From positions 1 to 27,548 of the forward strand of contig CAJBVG010000116.1 in the NCBI GenBank assembly GCA_903958995.1: a DNA stretch of 27,548 nt. Reading direction: 5' to 3'. The DNA is from an uncultured bacterium. Its GTDB lineage: Bacteria > Bacteroidota > Bacteroidia > Sphingobacteriales > Sphingobacteriaceae. The position numbers and the translations under genes are program-made. The notes beneath the pieces are model-generated. The model did not search any database. It was not told where the DNA came from and saw only the letters and a program-made list of their open reading frames with translations. Positions 1 to 9,036 of the stretch are shown here, in pieces. Every line of letters begins with the position of its first letter. Position 1 is the stretch's first letter.

Positions 1-1175
1 ACCGCTGTAATTAATCTAAAGTCTAATGGTTTTGGGATGATGTAGTCTTTACCAAATGTTATATTTTTTTGATTGTAGGCTAAATTCACCGCCTCAGGAA
101 CAGGTCTTTTTGCTAGGTCGGCTATCGCACGTACCGCAGCAATTTTCATCGCTTCGTTAATTTGCGTAGCACGCACATCTAGTGCTCCTCTGAAAATGTA
201 TGGGAAACCTAATACGTTATTTACTTGGTTCGGAAAATCCGAGCGACCAGTAGCCATGATAATATCATTACGTGTTTTTATCGCGAGGTTATAATCAATT
301 TCAGGATCCGGATTTGCCATTGCAAATACAATTGGATTTTTCGCCATTGATTTTAACATCGCTGGGGTTATAATATTTGCACCTGATAAACCAATCATAA
401 CATCAGCATCTTTCGCTGCATCATCAAGAGTATTTATTTTGCGATCGGTAGCGAAGAACTTTTTGGTTTCATCCATATGACCTTTACGATCCGAACGAAT
501 TACACCTTCACGATCAATCATTACGATGTTCTCTTTCTTTGCCCCTACTGATAAGTATAATTTAGAACATGATATCGCTGCAGCTCCTGCACCAATAACC
601 ACAATCTTTACTTTATCAATTTTTTTCTTTTGGATTTCCAAAGCATTCAACAAAGCAGCTGCTGAAATAATAGCAGTACCATGTTGGTCGTCGTGCATAA
701 TTGGAATTTTCAATTCAGCTTTTAATCGACGTTCTATTTCAAAACATTCTGGTGCTTTAATATCTTCTAAATTGATACCACCAAATGTTGGTTCTAATGC
801 TTTTACTGTATTTACGAATTGATCTACATCCGTAACATTTAATTCAATATCGAATACATCGATGTCTGCAAATATTTTGAAGAGTACCCCTTTACCCTCC
901 ATCACTGGCTTTGATGCTTCCGGACCAATATTCCCTAAACCGAGTACGGCTGTTCCATTACTAATTACAGCTACTAAGTTTCCTTTCGCTGTATATTTAT
1001 AAACGTCTTCTACGTTCTCGTGAATTTTCAAACAAGGTTCTGCTACTCCTGGAGAATATGCTAATGATAAATCTCGCTGTGAGTTTGTGGGCTTTGTCGG
1101 GATTACTTCAATTTTTCCAGGTCTTCCTTGCGCATGATATTCTAATGCATCAAGTTTGCGATTATTTTTATTCAT
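1..1175 (-). CDS. maeB: NADP-dependent malic enzyme, N-terminal part (cut by window edge)
   Basis: This gene encodes malic enzyme, which oxidatively decarboxylates malate to pyruvate and makes NAD(P)H. The reading frame stays open to base 1, giving 391 visible residues from the ATG at 1173-1175. The N-terminal motif SLAYSPGVAEPC carries the catalytic Tyr40, and VMEGK carries Lys95. The metal-site region MHDDQHGTA and a Rossmann nucleotide-binding stretch (VVIGAGAAAIS) follow in the expected order, and later MANPDPEI and MATGRSDFPNQVNN are also typical. Bacterial MaeB proteins of this type are usually about 750 residues, with a C-terminal phosphotransacetylase-like domain; here that part would lie outside the window, so its presence is inferred. 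The start follows a leader with a perfect -7 box. NADP preference is assumed from the family. Confidence 0.95.
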   Translation of the reverse strand, partial: MNKNNRKLDALEYHAQGRPGKIEVIPTKPTNSQRDLSLAYSPGVAEPCLKIHENVEDVYKYTAKGNLVAVISNGTAVLGLGNIGPEASKPVMEGKGVLFKIFADIDVFDIELNVTDVDQFVNTVKALEPTFGGINLEDIKAPECFEIERRLKAELKIPIMHDDQHGTAIISAAALLNALEIQKKKIDKVKIVVIGAGAAAISCSKLYLSVGAKKENIVMIDREGVIRSDRKGHMDETKKFFATDRKINTLDDAAKDADVMIGLSGANIITPAMLKSMAKNPIVFAMANPDPEIDYNLAIKTRNDIIMATGRSDFPNQVNNVLGFPYIFRGALDVRATQINEAMKIAAVRAIADLAKRPVPEAVNLAYNQKNITFGKDYIIPKPLDFRLITA

Positions 1176-1197
1176 TGTTTTGATTTCTAATCAGCAC

Positions 1198-1211
1198 CTG
1201 CCTTTAGGCAG
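1198..1211 (-). other. Small hairpin in the maeB leader
   Basis: CTGCC and GGCAG are separated by TTTA and can form a 5-bp GC-rich stem about 22 bases upstream of the maeB ATG. It would lie in the 5' leader if transcription starts from the nearby -7 box. No T-run follows, so it is not an obvious terminator. It may be only a small dispersed palindrome. Confidence 0.35.
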
Positions 1212-1223
1212 ATAGTGAAGCCT

Positions 1224-1231
1224 CAAATATA
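1224..1231 (-). promoter_or_regulatory. Candidate -7 promoter box for maeB
   Basis: On the minus strand the bases read TATATTTG, a full match to the Bacteroidota -7 consensus TAnnTTTG. The box is 48 bases before the ATG and would give a leader of about 40 nt. I see no convincing TTTG -33 element at the usual spacing, so the call rests on the -7 box alone. Confidence 0.45.
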
Positions 1232-1365
1232 ACGAAAACAAGGCAAAATAAATGGAATTTTAGGTCGTAAATTCCCTAATTACAATACTGAAAAAGCAGG
1301 AAGAATCAATAGTAAAAACTTTGATAAATAGCGACTTAAGAAATTTAAAGAATAGTTTTATAGAA

Positions 1366-3426
1366 TTACCCCTTTTTAGAGATTTTTAGAATCATTCCAG
1401 CTTTAAGGTCATCACTTGCTTTTAAGCCATTTAATTCCTTGATCTTCTCTACAGTCATCCAAGCGTATTTTTTAGCAATTCCGTATAGTGTATCACCTTT
1501 TTCTACTTTATGGAATACAAATTGTTCATCAGAATTGCGCTCAGGAATTTTCTTTGCAATGTTATTTTCTTCCTTTTCAGAAGTTGTAGATTTTGCGACT
1601 AATTTGTCTTCTACTTTTTTAATGATTAAGATTTGACCTGGCATTACAATCGATCTCTTCATGTTATTCCAAGTACGTAAATCTTGCACACTTACTTTAT
1701 TTTTTTCAGCGATGGTAGATAAATAATCACCTTTGCGAACTTTGTATTTTTTAATCTTCTCCACTTTCACCAACACCATTTCAGTATTCGCTTTAGTGTT
1801 TTCGGTAGATGATTTTACGTCCTGTTGATCTTTTGATTCAGTCGTAGTATTGCTAGCAACCTGTTCTGATTTCTGCTCTACTATTTCGTCTGTAGTTTTT
1901 TTCGATTTTGCTTTTTTAGCAACCTTTACTGTTTCAGAAGTTTTAATGTTCAATGCTTGTCCAGCCATTAGTTTATTAGACTTCAGGTGATTCCATTTTT
2001 TGATATCACTAGATTCTACATTGTATTTATCTGCTATTACACTTAAATTTTCTCCTCTTTTTACCTTGTGTTTTTTAGTTACATTTTGAGTAACATATTC
2101 ATAAGACACTTTAGGTTTTTCAATTGTATTCGCAGAAGAAGTATCTGTTGAAATTGGTTTTCTTGTAGAAGCAATTGCTGTTGCTGGAACTGGAGTTGGG
2201 GCTTGCAGTAGTTTCTTGATTTTTAAACGCTGCCCTTTTTTAAGAGCGTTTCTGCTTAAGTTATTCCACTTCTTAATATCACGTATTTCTACATCATATT
2301 TATTAGCCACTTTACTTAAAGTTTCTCCTTTTCTTACTACGTGAGTTTTGTAAATCGTTCTCGATTTAGCCATTGGATCCGTGTTCAAAACGAACTCTTG
2401 ATCTGCTGAAACCTGTGGGAACAAACGATATAATGAATCTCTATTTCTTGCTACTAAGTCTCTGCGAGTAGCAGGAACTTTAACCATATAGGTTTCCGAA
2501 TAAGCTGGGATAAATCCCTTTTTGAATATTGGATTTAATATTTTAAGTTCTTCACTATTCACCCCGCATAGGCGCTCAATGTCTTTAAATGCAATAGGTT
2601 TCGAGATATGTAGTGTATCCGTCATGAAACTGAAATTCGGATAAGCTGGATACAAATTATGCATTTCGGCACAACTCATAATATAGTTTGCTGCGATATA
2701 TGCAGGAACATAACCTCTAGTTTCTTGTGGTAAATACTGACGAATTTCCCAGAAAGTTTTTTGTCCACCACCTGCTTTACGAATAGCACGATTTACATTT
2801 CCAGGGCCACAGTTATATGCTGCTATTACTAACAACCAATCGCCATAACGTTTGTACATATCTACAAAATACTGTGCAGCTGCACGAGTCGCTAAAAGCG
2901 GATCTCTACGTTCATCAATATGTGAAGTAACTTTTAGATCATACATTTTCGCAGTAGTAAACATAAACTGCCACATCCCTGTAGCGCCTACAGGCGATAC
3001 AGCATAAGGGTTTAATGCCGACTCAACGATGGCTAAATATTTAAACTCGGTAGGTATTTTGTATTCTTTGAAAACCTTTTCAATCATCGGAAAATAATAT
3101 TCCGACAATCCCAACATACGTTCTACTTGCTCTCTTTTGCGATAAGCGTAAAGATCAATATATCCTTGAACGTGTGCATTATAATCTAAAGGAATAAAAC
3201 GAGTCATGGAATCCAATCTGCATTTGTAAACCTCAGAAGCAAAACGAGGAGGAGTATTGAGTTGTGAAAGGTCGACTTCAGGAACTACGAAAGTAGTATC
3301 GTCTTCTAATGAAATAGGTTTAATAATCCTAACAGGACGATTAGCAGCCTCAGCGAATTGTATCTGAAATAAAGAAATGATAATAATCGCTAAAACGACA
3401 ATCTTATTTTTTTTCATCCTAAACAT
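1366..3426 (-). CDS. Secreted lytic transglycosylase (MltD-like) with four LysM domains
   Basis: This is a likely periplasmic lytic murein transglycosylase that cleaves peptidoglycan glycan strands. The 686-residue product starts with a signal peptide (residues 1-27, ending FAEA). A GH23/SLT domain follows, with the motif ESALNPYAVSP and GATGMWQFM; the catalytic glutamate is Glu135. The catalytic region also has the AAYNCGPGNV motif. Four LysM peptidoglycan-binding modules lie at about residues 362-407, 450-495, 559-605 and 637-684, each with a (R/K)KG(E/D)-x-L core, joined by Ser/Thr/Lys-rich linkers. Two ATGs are possible (3426 and 3417); the second gives the more usual MKK signal-peptide start. 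It is the last gene of the envelope block, 70 bases after gatA. A weak -7-like CAAAATA (3462-3468, seen on +) lies upstream. Confidence 0.93.
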   Translation of the reverse strand: MFRMKKNKIVVLAIIIISLFQIQFAEAANRPVRIIKPISLEDDTTFVVPEVDLSQLNTPPRFASEVYKCRLDSMTRFIPLDYNAHVQGYIDLYAYRKREQVERMLGLSEYYFPMIEKVFKEYKIPTEFKYLAIVESALNPYAVSPVGATGMWQFMFTTAKMYDLKVTSHIDERRDPLLATRAAAQYFVDMYKRYGDWLLVIAAYNCGPGNVNRAIRKAGGGQKTFWEIRQYLPQETRGYVPAYIAANYIMSCAEMHNLYPAYPNFSFMTDTLHISKPIAFKDIERLCGVNSEELKILNPIFKKGFIPAYSETYMVKVPATRRDLVARNRDSLYRLFPQVSADQEFVLNTDPMAKSRTIYKTHVVRKGETLSKVANKYDVEIRDIKKWNNLSRNALKKGQRLKIKKLLQAPTPVPATAIASTRKPISTDTSSANTIEKPKVSYEYVTQNVTKKHKVKRGENLSVIADKYNVESSDIKKWNHLKSNKLMAGQALNIKTSETVKVAKKAKSKKTTDEIVEQKSEQVASNTTTESKDQQDVKSSTENTKANTEMVLVKVEKIKKYKVRKGDYLSTIAEKNKVSVQDLRTWNNMKRSIVMPGQILIIKKVEDKLVAKSTTSEKEENNIAKKIPERNSDEQFVFHKVEKGDTLYGIAKKYAWMTVEKIKELNGLKASDDLKAGMILKISKKG

Positions 3427-3496
3427 TAAAATGGCTCCTACATTGGAATTGTATATTCTTGCAAAATAGTAAAAATCTTCAAAAAATGAGGCTTTT

Positions 3497-4927
3497 TTAC
3501 TGCTTTTGCTCTATAAAGTTGGCAAAATTCAACATTTCTTGCTCCTTAAAGTGTTTTCCGATGATTTGTAGCCCGATAGACATCCCATTAGAATGGGTAG
3601 CTGCTGGAATAGAAATCGCTGGTAAGCCGGCTAACGAAGCTTGAACGGTAAATATGTCCGCTAAGTACATCACTACTGGATCAGTTGTTTTTTCTCCGTG
3701 AGCGAAAGCGGTTGTAGGTGCAGTTGGTAATATTAATAAGTCGTAATTCGATAATAATTCTAGTGAGGTATCACGAATTAAGCGGCGAACTTTTTGAGCT
3801 TTAGCATAATAAGCATCATAGTAACCCGCGCTAAGCACGAATGTTCCGAGCATAATTCTGCGTTTTACTTCTTCACCGAAGCCTTCAGAACGCGACTTTT
3901 TATAGGTTGATTCTAGGTCAGTAGCATTTTTACTGCGGTAACCAAAATGCACTCCATCGTATCTCGATAAATTTGATGAAGCCTCAGCAGTAGTAATGAC
4001 ATAGTAAGTAGGAACAGCGTACTTCAATAAAGGGAAGTTCACTTCTTCAACTACGAAACCATCGTTTTGTAATTTTTTGATTTGAGACAGCATCATCTCT
4101 TTCACTTCAGGATCTATACCTTGACCGTGCACTGCTTCTGATAAATAAGCGATACGAGGTTTTTGATTTAAGGTAAGCGATTCTGAATAATGAGGAACAA
4201 GTTCTTTGGAAGCCGTGCTATCATGTCCGTCTTCTCCAGCAATTACTTCTAATAACAAAGCAGCATCAGCAACTGAATGGGTTATCGGACCAACCTGATC
4301 AAAAGAAGATGCATAAGCAATGATTCCCCAACGAGAAACACGACCATAAGTTGGTTTTAATCCAACTACTCCACAGAATGAAGCTGGTTGACGAACAGAG
4401 CCCCCGGTATCGGTACCTAGGGAAGCTAAGCACATGTCTGCTTGCACAGAAACGGCAGAACCACCAGATGAACCACCAGAAGCTAAATCGTTATTATCGT
4501 AGTTTTTTACTAAGCCATAAGTAGAAGTTTCGTTCGAAGCACCCATTGCAAATTCGTCGCAATTACAACGACCAATAATGATAGCATCTTCTGCTAACAT
4601 GCGTTCTACTACTGTTGATGAAAATAGGGATTCGAAACCTTCTAGTATTTTTGATGATGCAGAAACTTTATGATTTTTATAACAAATCATATCCTTAATA
4701 CTGACAACCATGCCGGCTAATTTACCAGCATTTCCAGAACGGATTTTCTCATCAATAACTAAAGCACGAGCTTTAGCCTCTTCTGTATAAACTTCAATGA
4801 ATGCATTGAGGTGAGCGTTAGTTCCGATTCGGCCTAAGTAATAATCAACCAATGCGCTAACAGTGGTTTTACCTTCACTTATATCCGAACGCACCTCTGC
4901 TAATGAATGATATTTTTTCAATTTCAA
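3497..4927 (-). CDS. gatA: Asp-tRNA(Asn)/Glu-tRNA(Gln) amidotransferase subunit A
   Basis: GatA is the amidase subunit of the GatCAB complex. It releases ammonia from glutamine, which is used to convert Glu-tRNA(Gln) or Asp-tRNA(Asn) to the amidated form. The 476-residue product shows the amidase signature: Lys78 in VVSIKDM, Ser153 in the GGSSGGSA loop and the nucleophile Ser177 in GTDTGGSVRQ, matching the Ser-cisSer-Lys triad of the family. Length is normal. The frame opens with TTG at 4925-4927; there is no in-frame ATG until residue 73, inside the conserved region, so a TTG start (this one or the next TTG two codons on) is needed. It follows tatA by 25 bases. GatB and GatC are not in the window, so the complex is split between loci. 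Confidence 0.95.
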   Translation of the reverse strand: MKLKKYHSLAEVRSDISEGKTTVSALVDYYLGRIGTNAHLNAFIEVYTEEAKARALVIDEKIRSGNAGKLAGMVVSIKDMICYKNHKVSASSKILEGFESLFSSTVVERMLAEDAIIIGRCNCDEFAMGASNETSTYGLVKNYDNNDLASGGSSGGSAVSVQADMCLASLGTDTGGSVRQPASFCGVVGLKPTYGRVSRWGIIAYASSFDQVGPITHSVADAALLLEVIAGEDGHDSTASKELVPHYSESLTLNQKPRIAYLSEAVHGQGIDPEVKEMMLSQIKKLQNDGFVVEEVNFPLLKYAVPTYYVITTAEASSNLSRYDGVHFGYRSKNATDLESTYKKSRSEGFGEEVKRRIMLGTFVLSAGYYDAYYAKAQKVRRLIRDTSLELLSNYDLLILPTAPTTAFAHGEKTTDPVVMYLADIFTVQASLAGLPAISIPAATHSNGMSIGLQIIGKHFKEQEMLNFANFIEQKQ

Positions 4928-4952
4928 ACTTGTTTAAGAAACAGGGAAAAGA

Positions 4953-5174
4953 TTACTTGCCAGAATTTAATTTATCAGCATCTTTTTGTTCCATGCTTTC
5001 TTCGATATCGCGTTTAACGCCGTTAGAAGCATCTTTAAATTCTCTGATACCTTTACCTAATCCACGCATTAATTCAGGAATTTTCTTTCCACCAAATAAT
5101 AATAAGGCTAACGCTACAATCAGAATAACTTCTTGGCCACCAAGATTTAATAATAATAAAGTTGAACTTAACAT
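4953..5174 (-). CDS. tatA: Twin-arginine translocase subunit TatA/E
   Basis: This small membrane protein forms the translocation pore of the Tat pathway, which exports folded proteins. From the ATG at 5172-5174 it is 73 residues. It has one N-terminal hydrophobic segment (about residues 9-26), the conserved FGGKKIPEL hinge, an amphipathic helix (MRGLGKGIREFKDA) and a charged tail, the standard TatA layout. The frame is open further to a TTG at 5195, but that TTG is the last part of a -7 box, and starting there would put seven extra residues before the conserved N-terminus. It lies between the EnvC-like gene and gatA and appears to begin its own transcript. TatC is not in the window. Confidence 0.93.
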   Translation of the reverse strand: MLSSTLLLLNLGGQEVILIVALALLLFGGKKIPELMRGLGKGIREFKDASNGVKRDIEESMEQKDADKLNSGK

Positions 5175-5192
5175 GATTACGAATTTAAAACA

Positions 5193-5200
5193 CAAAAATA
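5193..5200 (-). promoter_or_regulatory. Candidate -7 promoter box for tatA-gatA
   Basis: The minus strand reads TATTTTTG, a full match to TAnnTTTG, 18 bases before the tatA ATG. This would start an mRNA with a leader of about 15 nt and separate tatA-gatA from the upstream EnvC-like gene. The -33 region has only a poor match. Confidence 0.45.
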
Positions 5201-5242
5201 GGTTATTTTCTGCTTAATGAAGAAATAAATAGGGATAATCCT

Positions 5243-6493
5243 CTATCGAGCTAACCAATCTATAGGGTTAAGCTTCGATATGCCTTTCCAAACCTGTAAT
5301 TCCATACTCGAAAGCTCCTCATCGGTCGCCACGGTACCTATATTCTGCTTTGTAGTTACTTCTTGCCCCATTTTCACAGATACACTACTCAAATTAGAAT
5401 AAACCGTAGTATATTCTCCATGGTTAATCAGTACTGCATATAACCCACCTACAATTTGAATTACACCGGAAACCCTACCGGTAAACACTGCTCTAACAGA
5501 TGCACCTTTATTGGTTTTGATGTCGACACCATTATTGGAAACCATTACCCCTTTTAATTGTGGGTGCTCATGTGTTCCGAAAAATTCAACAATAGTGCCT
5601 TTTTCAACTGGCCAAGGTAATCGTCCTTTATTGCTAGTGAAATTATTTGATAGTTTTTGAGCTTCTGGAGTAAGTGCTAAATTTGATGAACTTTTTTTAT
5701 CACCTGTAGGCATTTTAGTGCCTTTAGCTTTTGCATCTGCCTCTGCTTTCTTACGAGCAGCTTCAATTTCTTTACGGATAATATCTTCAATCTGACGATC
5801 AAGTTTTTTGGTTTGTGCTTGTTTCGCAGAGATTTGTTTTTTTAATGTCGACTCTTTAACCGTTAGTTGTTTTGCAATGGTTTCTTGTTGATTTTTTTCT
5901 TTGCCCAATATCACCTTCTCCTGTTGCTCATCAACCAACAATACACTCTTGTCTTTTTTGTCATCTTCCAGCTCGAGCATTTTATCTTCTAATTTACTCT
6001 GCGCCTGCTCTATATAACGGGCTTGTTTCTGACGATATTCTGAAAATTGTTGCAAGTACTTTAACCGTTTATATGCTTGATTGAAGTTAGTCGCTGCAAA
6101 TACGAACATTAATTTATTGTATGAACTTTGATTTCGATAGGCGAACTTAATCATCGCTGCATATTCCAATTTCAATTGAGCTAATTCATCTTTTAATTGA
6201 TCAATCTCGGAATTTGTTTTACCAATCTGCCCTTCAAGCATTCTGATTTCAGAGCTAATTGTATTGATTAAACGTTCACGCACTTGAATCTGTTTTACTA
6301 AAGCATTCAGTTGAGTAAGCGTTGCTTTTTTGTTTTTTTGAGTTTCGCGAAGAATACGGTTAGTCTGCTCAATCTCTTTAATTAATTGACGTTTCTTGCT
6401 CTGCAAATCATCTTTAGATTGGTTTTGTGCAATAGCAAATCCAACCCCAACAAAGAGTATAATTAGGGATAATATGTATTTTAACTTAGTCAA
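5243..6493 (-). CDS. EnvC-like coiled-coil protein with degenerate LytM (M23) domain
   Basis: This is a likely periplasmic activator of cell-wall amidases rather than an active endopeptidase. The 416-residue product has a signal peptide (about 1-22, ending FAIAQ), a long Gln/Lys/Glu-rich coiled coil (about 25-250) and a C-terminal LytM domain (about 290-416). Against the LytM active site, the first His is Asn320 (before conserved Asp324), the second is Asn367 in YSNLS, and the HxH pair is Ser396 and Glu398 in SSMEL. All catalytic histidines are therefore missing, as in EnvC. The start is TTG at 6491-6493, overlapping the DUF4292 gene by 8 bases, which suggests translational coupling. No nearer ATG would keep the signal peptide. 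The amidase partner is not in the window. Confidence 0.88.
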   Translation of the reverse strand: MTKLKYILSLIILFVGVGFAIAQNQSKDDLQSKKRQLIKEIEQTNRILRETQKNKKATLTQLNALVKQIQVRERLINTISSEIRMLEGQIGKTNSEIDQLKDELAQLKLEYAAMIKFAYRNQSSYNKLMFVFAATNFNQAYKRLKYLQQFSEYRQKQARYIEQAQSKLEDKMLELEDDKKDKSVLLVDEQQEKVILGKEKNQQETIAKQLTVKESTLKKQISAKQAQTKKLDRQIEDIIRKEIEAARKKAEADAKAKGTKMPTGDKKSSSNLALTPEAQKLSNNFTSNKGRLPWPVEKGTIVEFFGTHEHPQLKGVMVSNNGVDIKTNKGASVRAVFTGRVSGVIQIVGGLYAVLINHGEYTTVYSNLSSVSVKMGQEVTTKQNIGTVATDEELSSMELQVWKGISKLNPIDWLAR

Positions 6494-7271
6494 ACTTCTT
6501 TGGTATAGTAAATGGGAACTCTAAATTATTAACTTTTTCAACTTTTACATATTCTAAATTCAATGATAAGGATTCTTTTTGAGAACTTGCCACCGAACTG
6601 ATTAAGTAAGGGAAGTTGTACCCTTCGAAAATCTTGAATCCGCCATAGTTTACTTCTACTTTGCGCTTTTTATTTTCAAAATCAGCTAGTACAATATTTT
6701 GAGTTTTATAATCTTCTTTTCTAATGTTCAAATTGTAATTAATTGAATTTAACTGACCAGAAAACAGGTAGCTAGATTCACTCTGCATTAAACTAGACTC
6801 TTGATAGTTGATTCCTCGAGGCGCTTCACCAAACATTAAATCCTGGAGCAAATAAAAATCAACTGGGGTTTTTAAAAGTTCAGATAAGTACTGATAATCT
6901 TTCACTATATATTGTTTATTAAAGCGATCTAGAATACGGATGCTATCTTTATTCATTAGTACTCTAGCAACTTCTATCCCTCCAATTGCATTGGCAGAAA
7001 TCCAAATTTGCTTATCTTTTTCTGAACGTATATTAAATGTTAAAGAGAAATCTTTTCCTTCACGGGTAACTTTCACTTTTGCTTTAGCCGTTAGGAAATG
7101 ATAATCAAATCCAACAGCAAACAATTTAGCAACAATAGATTTTTTTAATAATTCTTCTTCAGAAACTTGCTCCGTAGCTTGGTTCGGCAAGCTAGCTGCT
7201 TTCTTAACTCTACATGAGCTAATGCTTAAAGCAATAGTACAGATGAAAATTAATATAATCTTATTGATCAT
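6486..7271 (-). CDS. DUF4292 family lipoprotein
   Basis: The 261-residue product has a lipoprotein signal peptide with lipobox SISSC (Cys20), followed by a basic RVKK stretch. The rest is a beta-rich domain with the DUF4292 pattern: an early region about how the 'reduced' carrier handles a lipid-like load (LTFNIRSEKDKQIWISA), IGGIEVARVLMNKDSI in the middle, and a C-terminal NLEYVKVEKVNNLEFPFTIPKKF. From memory this family belongs with LolA/LolB-like folds, which carry or receive lipoproteins; that assignment is not proven by the sequence here. The gene overlaps the TPR gene by 11 bases and the EnvC-like gene by 8 bases, so the three are very likely cotranscribed. No catalytic motif is visible. 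Confidence 0.85.
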   Translation of the reverse strand: MINKIILIFICTIALSISSCRVKKAASLPNQATEQVSEEELLKKSIVAKLFAVGFDYHFLTAKAKVKVTREGKDFSLTFNIRSEKDKQIWISANAIGGIEVARVLMNKDSIRILDRFNKQYIVKDYQYLSELLKTPVDFYLLQDLMFGEAPRGINYQESSLMQSESSYLFSGQLNSINYNLNIRKEDYKTQNIVLADFENKKRKVEVNYGGFKIFEGYNFPYLISSVASSQKESLSLNLEYVKVEKVNNLEFPFTIPKKFD

Positions 7272-9036
7272 GGTATTGTTTCGTATTAATTTTTTTCTTT
7301 AATAATTCTGATTGGTCTGACATCTTAGATGCCTTATTCCATTCTTCAATTGCCTCTTCAGTTCTATTGAGCTTAATCAATACATCTCCTCTATGTTCAA
7401 TAACTGTAGCACTTTTCAATCCGCCAGCTGTAATCGCTTTATCTATCCATATCAATGCATCATCGTATCGAGCTAAACGAAAAAGAATCCATGCGTAAGT
7501 GTCTAAGAAGGAAGCATTATTTTTCATCAAGTCGTTCGACTTCTTTGACATGCTTAATGCTTTCTCTAGGTTAATGTTTCGAAGCGATAAATAATAAGCA
7601 AAGTTGTTCAATACAAAAGGGTCATCCGGACGAATACTCAAGGCCTTATCATATGATTCATCAGACTCTGTGTGTTTTTTCAAGCTATGATAAGCATCGC
7701 CCATGCCAGCATGTATTTGAGCTTCAGTTTCTGGATTATTAACGCTTAATGTCAAAGCGTTTTGATAAGCTACTAATGCTCCATCATAATCTTTCTTTTG
7801 AGCTTTCGCAACTGCATTTAAGTAATGAACAATTTGTTGTGCCGGAAATAATTGAATGGCATCATCACTTGTTTTTAATAAGGCTGTGTAATCCAGCAAT
7901 TCAATTTCAATAAACATTAAATTCTGCCAAACTGCAAATACTTTTTTGTCTAAACGTATTGTAGTTTGGTATGCTGACATTGCAGAATCCAATTGTTTAT
8001 CTTGATATAGAAAATCGCCATAAATTGCGAAGGCCTTCGCTTCCATTGGATGTGCTGTGATGCATAAACGAGTAAGTTCGAACGCTCGCTCTTTTATGGA
8101 TGCAATACTTAATGCAGAAAAATATGGACTTAATATTCTTATTTTCTGATCAATGTTTACGGTTGGATTAGCGAATGCTAATTTCAAATATCGATATGAT
8201 GATTCATCATCTTTTTGCTCTCTATAAAAATCGGCTATGGCTAATTGTGCGTAACCATTATTAGGTTCTATCGCTAATATATCTGTTAATACGCGCAAAC
8301 CTTTGGCAGATTGTTTATTCGACATGTACACCTCTGCAAGGTTAATGCGGTAGCGCATTTCTGTAGGTTGTACATCTACTAGTTGTTGTGCTACTTCAGC
8401 AGCTTTATCAACTTTACCAAGTTTTAACCAAATCTTTTGGCGCTGCTTGGAAACATCTTCATTGATTCCAATTTTAGATTCAATAATAGAATATACTTTA
8501 TTAGCCCCTTTGTAATCATTTTGATAAATTTTTACTGAGGCCAAATCGAAATAAGTTTCTACTTTTTCAGGAAACAATTTAATGATGTCAGAATATAATT
8601 TTTCTGCTTTTTTATAATCACCAATGTTTTCTTGAGCGTTGGCATTATTTAATAAGTACCACTCATTCGTCGGATTATTATCCACTGCTTTTTGGAAAGA
8701 AACAGCGGCTGCATTAAAATTCTTCTGTTTAGTATAGAGTAAACCTAACTCGTAATGTGCTGCATCATTAGAAGGATCTATTTCAACAACTTTAAGGAAA
8801 CTACGAATTGCAGCATCATTGTTATCAATATTTTTCTGACGAATACCTTCGAAAAAATAAGTATCTAGTTTTTCTCTGTTCTCTGCCGAAATCTCTACGA
8901 CTTTTCCTTTCGATTTTTTTTGAGCAATAGCGAAATTACTTAGCACTGTTATTGCTAAGAAAAGAAGTAAGAAATACCTTAGTTTATAACTAGTTCTCTT
9001 GTATGGTTGAGTAATCACTGATACTGTAAGTTCCAT
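7261..9036 (-). CDS. Secreted or periplasmic tetratricopeptide repeat (TPR) protein
   Basis: The 591-residue product carries an N-terminal hydrophobic segment (about residues 20-38, ending FAIAQ) that looks like a signal peptide with an unusually long n-region. TPR units fill the rest, recognisable as AAHYELGLLYTKQKNFNAA, AKAFAIYGDFLYQ and PFVLNNFAYYLSLRNINLEKAL. TPR arrays are protein-binding scaffolds; no enzymatic domain is visible. The ATG at 9034-9036 lies 47 bases inside the upstream nucleotidyltransferase gene, and there is no in-frame ATG between it and the hydrophobic segment. Either the overlap is real or a rare start codon is used further in. It also overlaps the DUF4292 gene by 11 bases. 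Function is likely in envelope assembly, inferred from neighbours only. Confidence 0.85.
   Translation of the reverse strand: MELTVSVITQPYKRTSYKLRYFLLLFLAITVLSNFAIAQKKSKGKVVEISAENREKLDTYFFEGIRQKNIDNNDAAIRSFLKVVEIDPSNDAAHYELGLLYTKQKNFNAAAVSFQKAVDNNPTNEWYLLNNANAQENIGDYKKAEKLYSDIIKLFPEKVETYFDLASVKIYQNDYKGANKVYSIIESKIGINEDVSKQRQKIWLKLGKVDKAAEVAQQLVDVQPTEMRYRINLAEVYMSNKQSAKGLRVLTDILAIEPNNGYAQLAIADFYREQKDDESSYRYLKLAFANPTVNIDQKIRILSPYFSALSIASIKERAFELTRLCITAHPMEAKAFAIYGDFLYQDKQLDSAMSAYQTTIRLDKKVFAVWQNLMFIEIELLDYTALLKTSDDAIQLFPAQQIVHYLNAVAKAQKKDYDGALVAYQNALTLSVNNPETEAQIHAGMGDAYHSLKKHTESDESYDKALSIRPDDPFVLNNFAYYLSLRNINLEKALSMSKKSNDLMKNNASFLDTYAWILFRLARYDDALIWIDKAITAGGLKSATVIEHRGDVLIKLNRTEEAIEEWNKASKMSDQSELLKKKINTKQYHDQ

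Noticed and set aside
1439..1636. Small plus-strand frame inside the lytic transglycosylase gene
   Set aside because: It lies entirely within LysM coding sequence on the other strand and shows no domain.
5175..5195. TTG at 5195 as the tatA start
   Set aside because: The TTG is part of the -7 box TATTTTTG and would add seven residues not expected in TatA. The ATG at 5174 matches the usual start.
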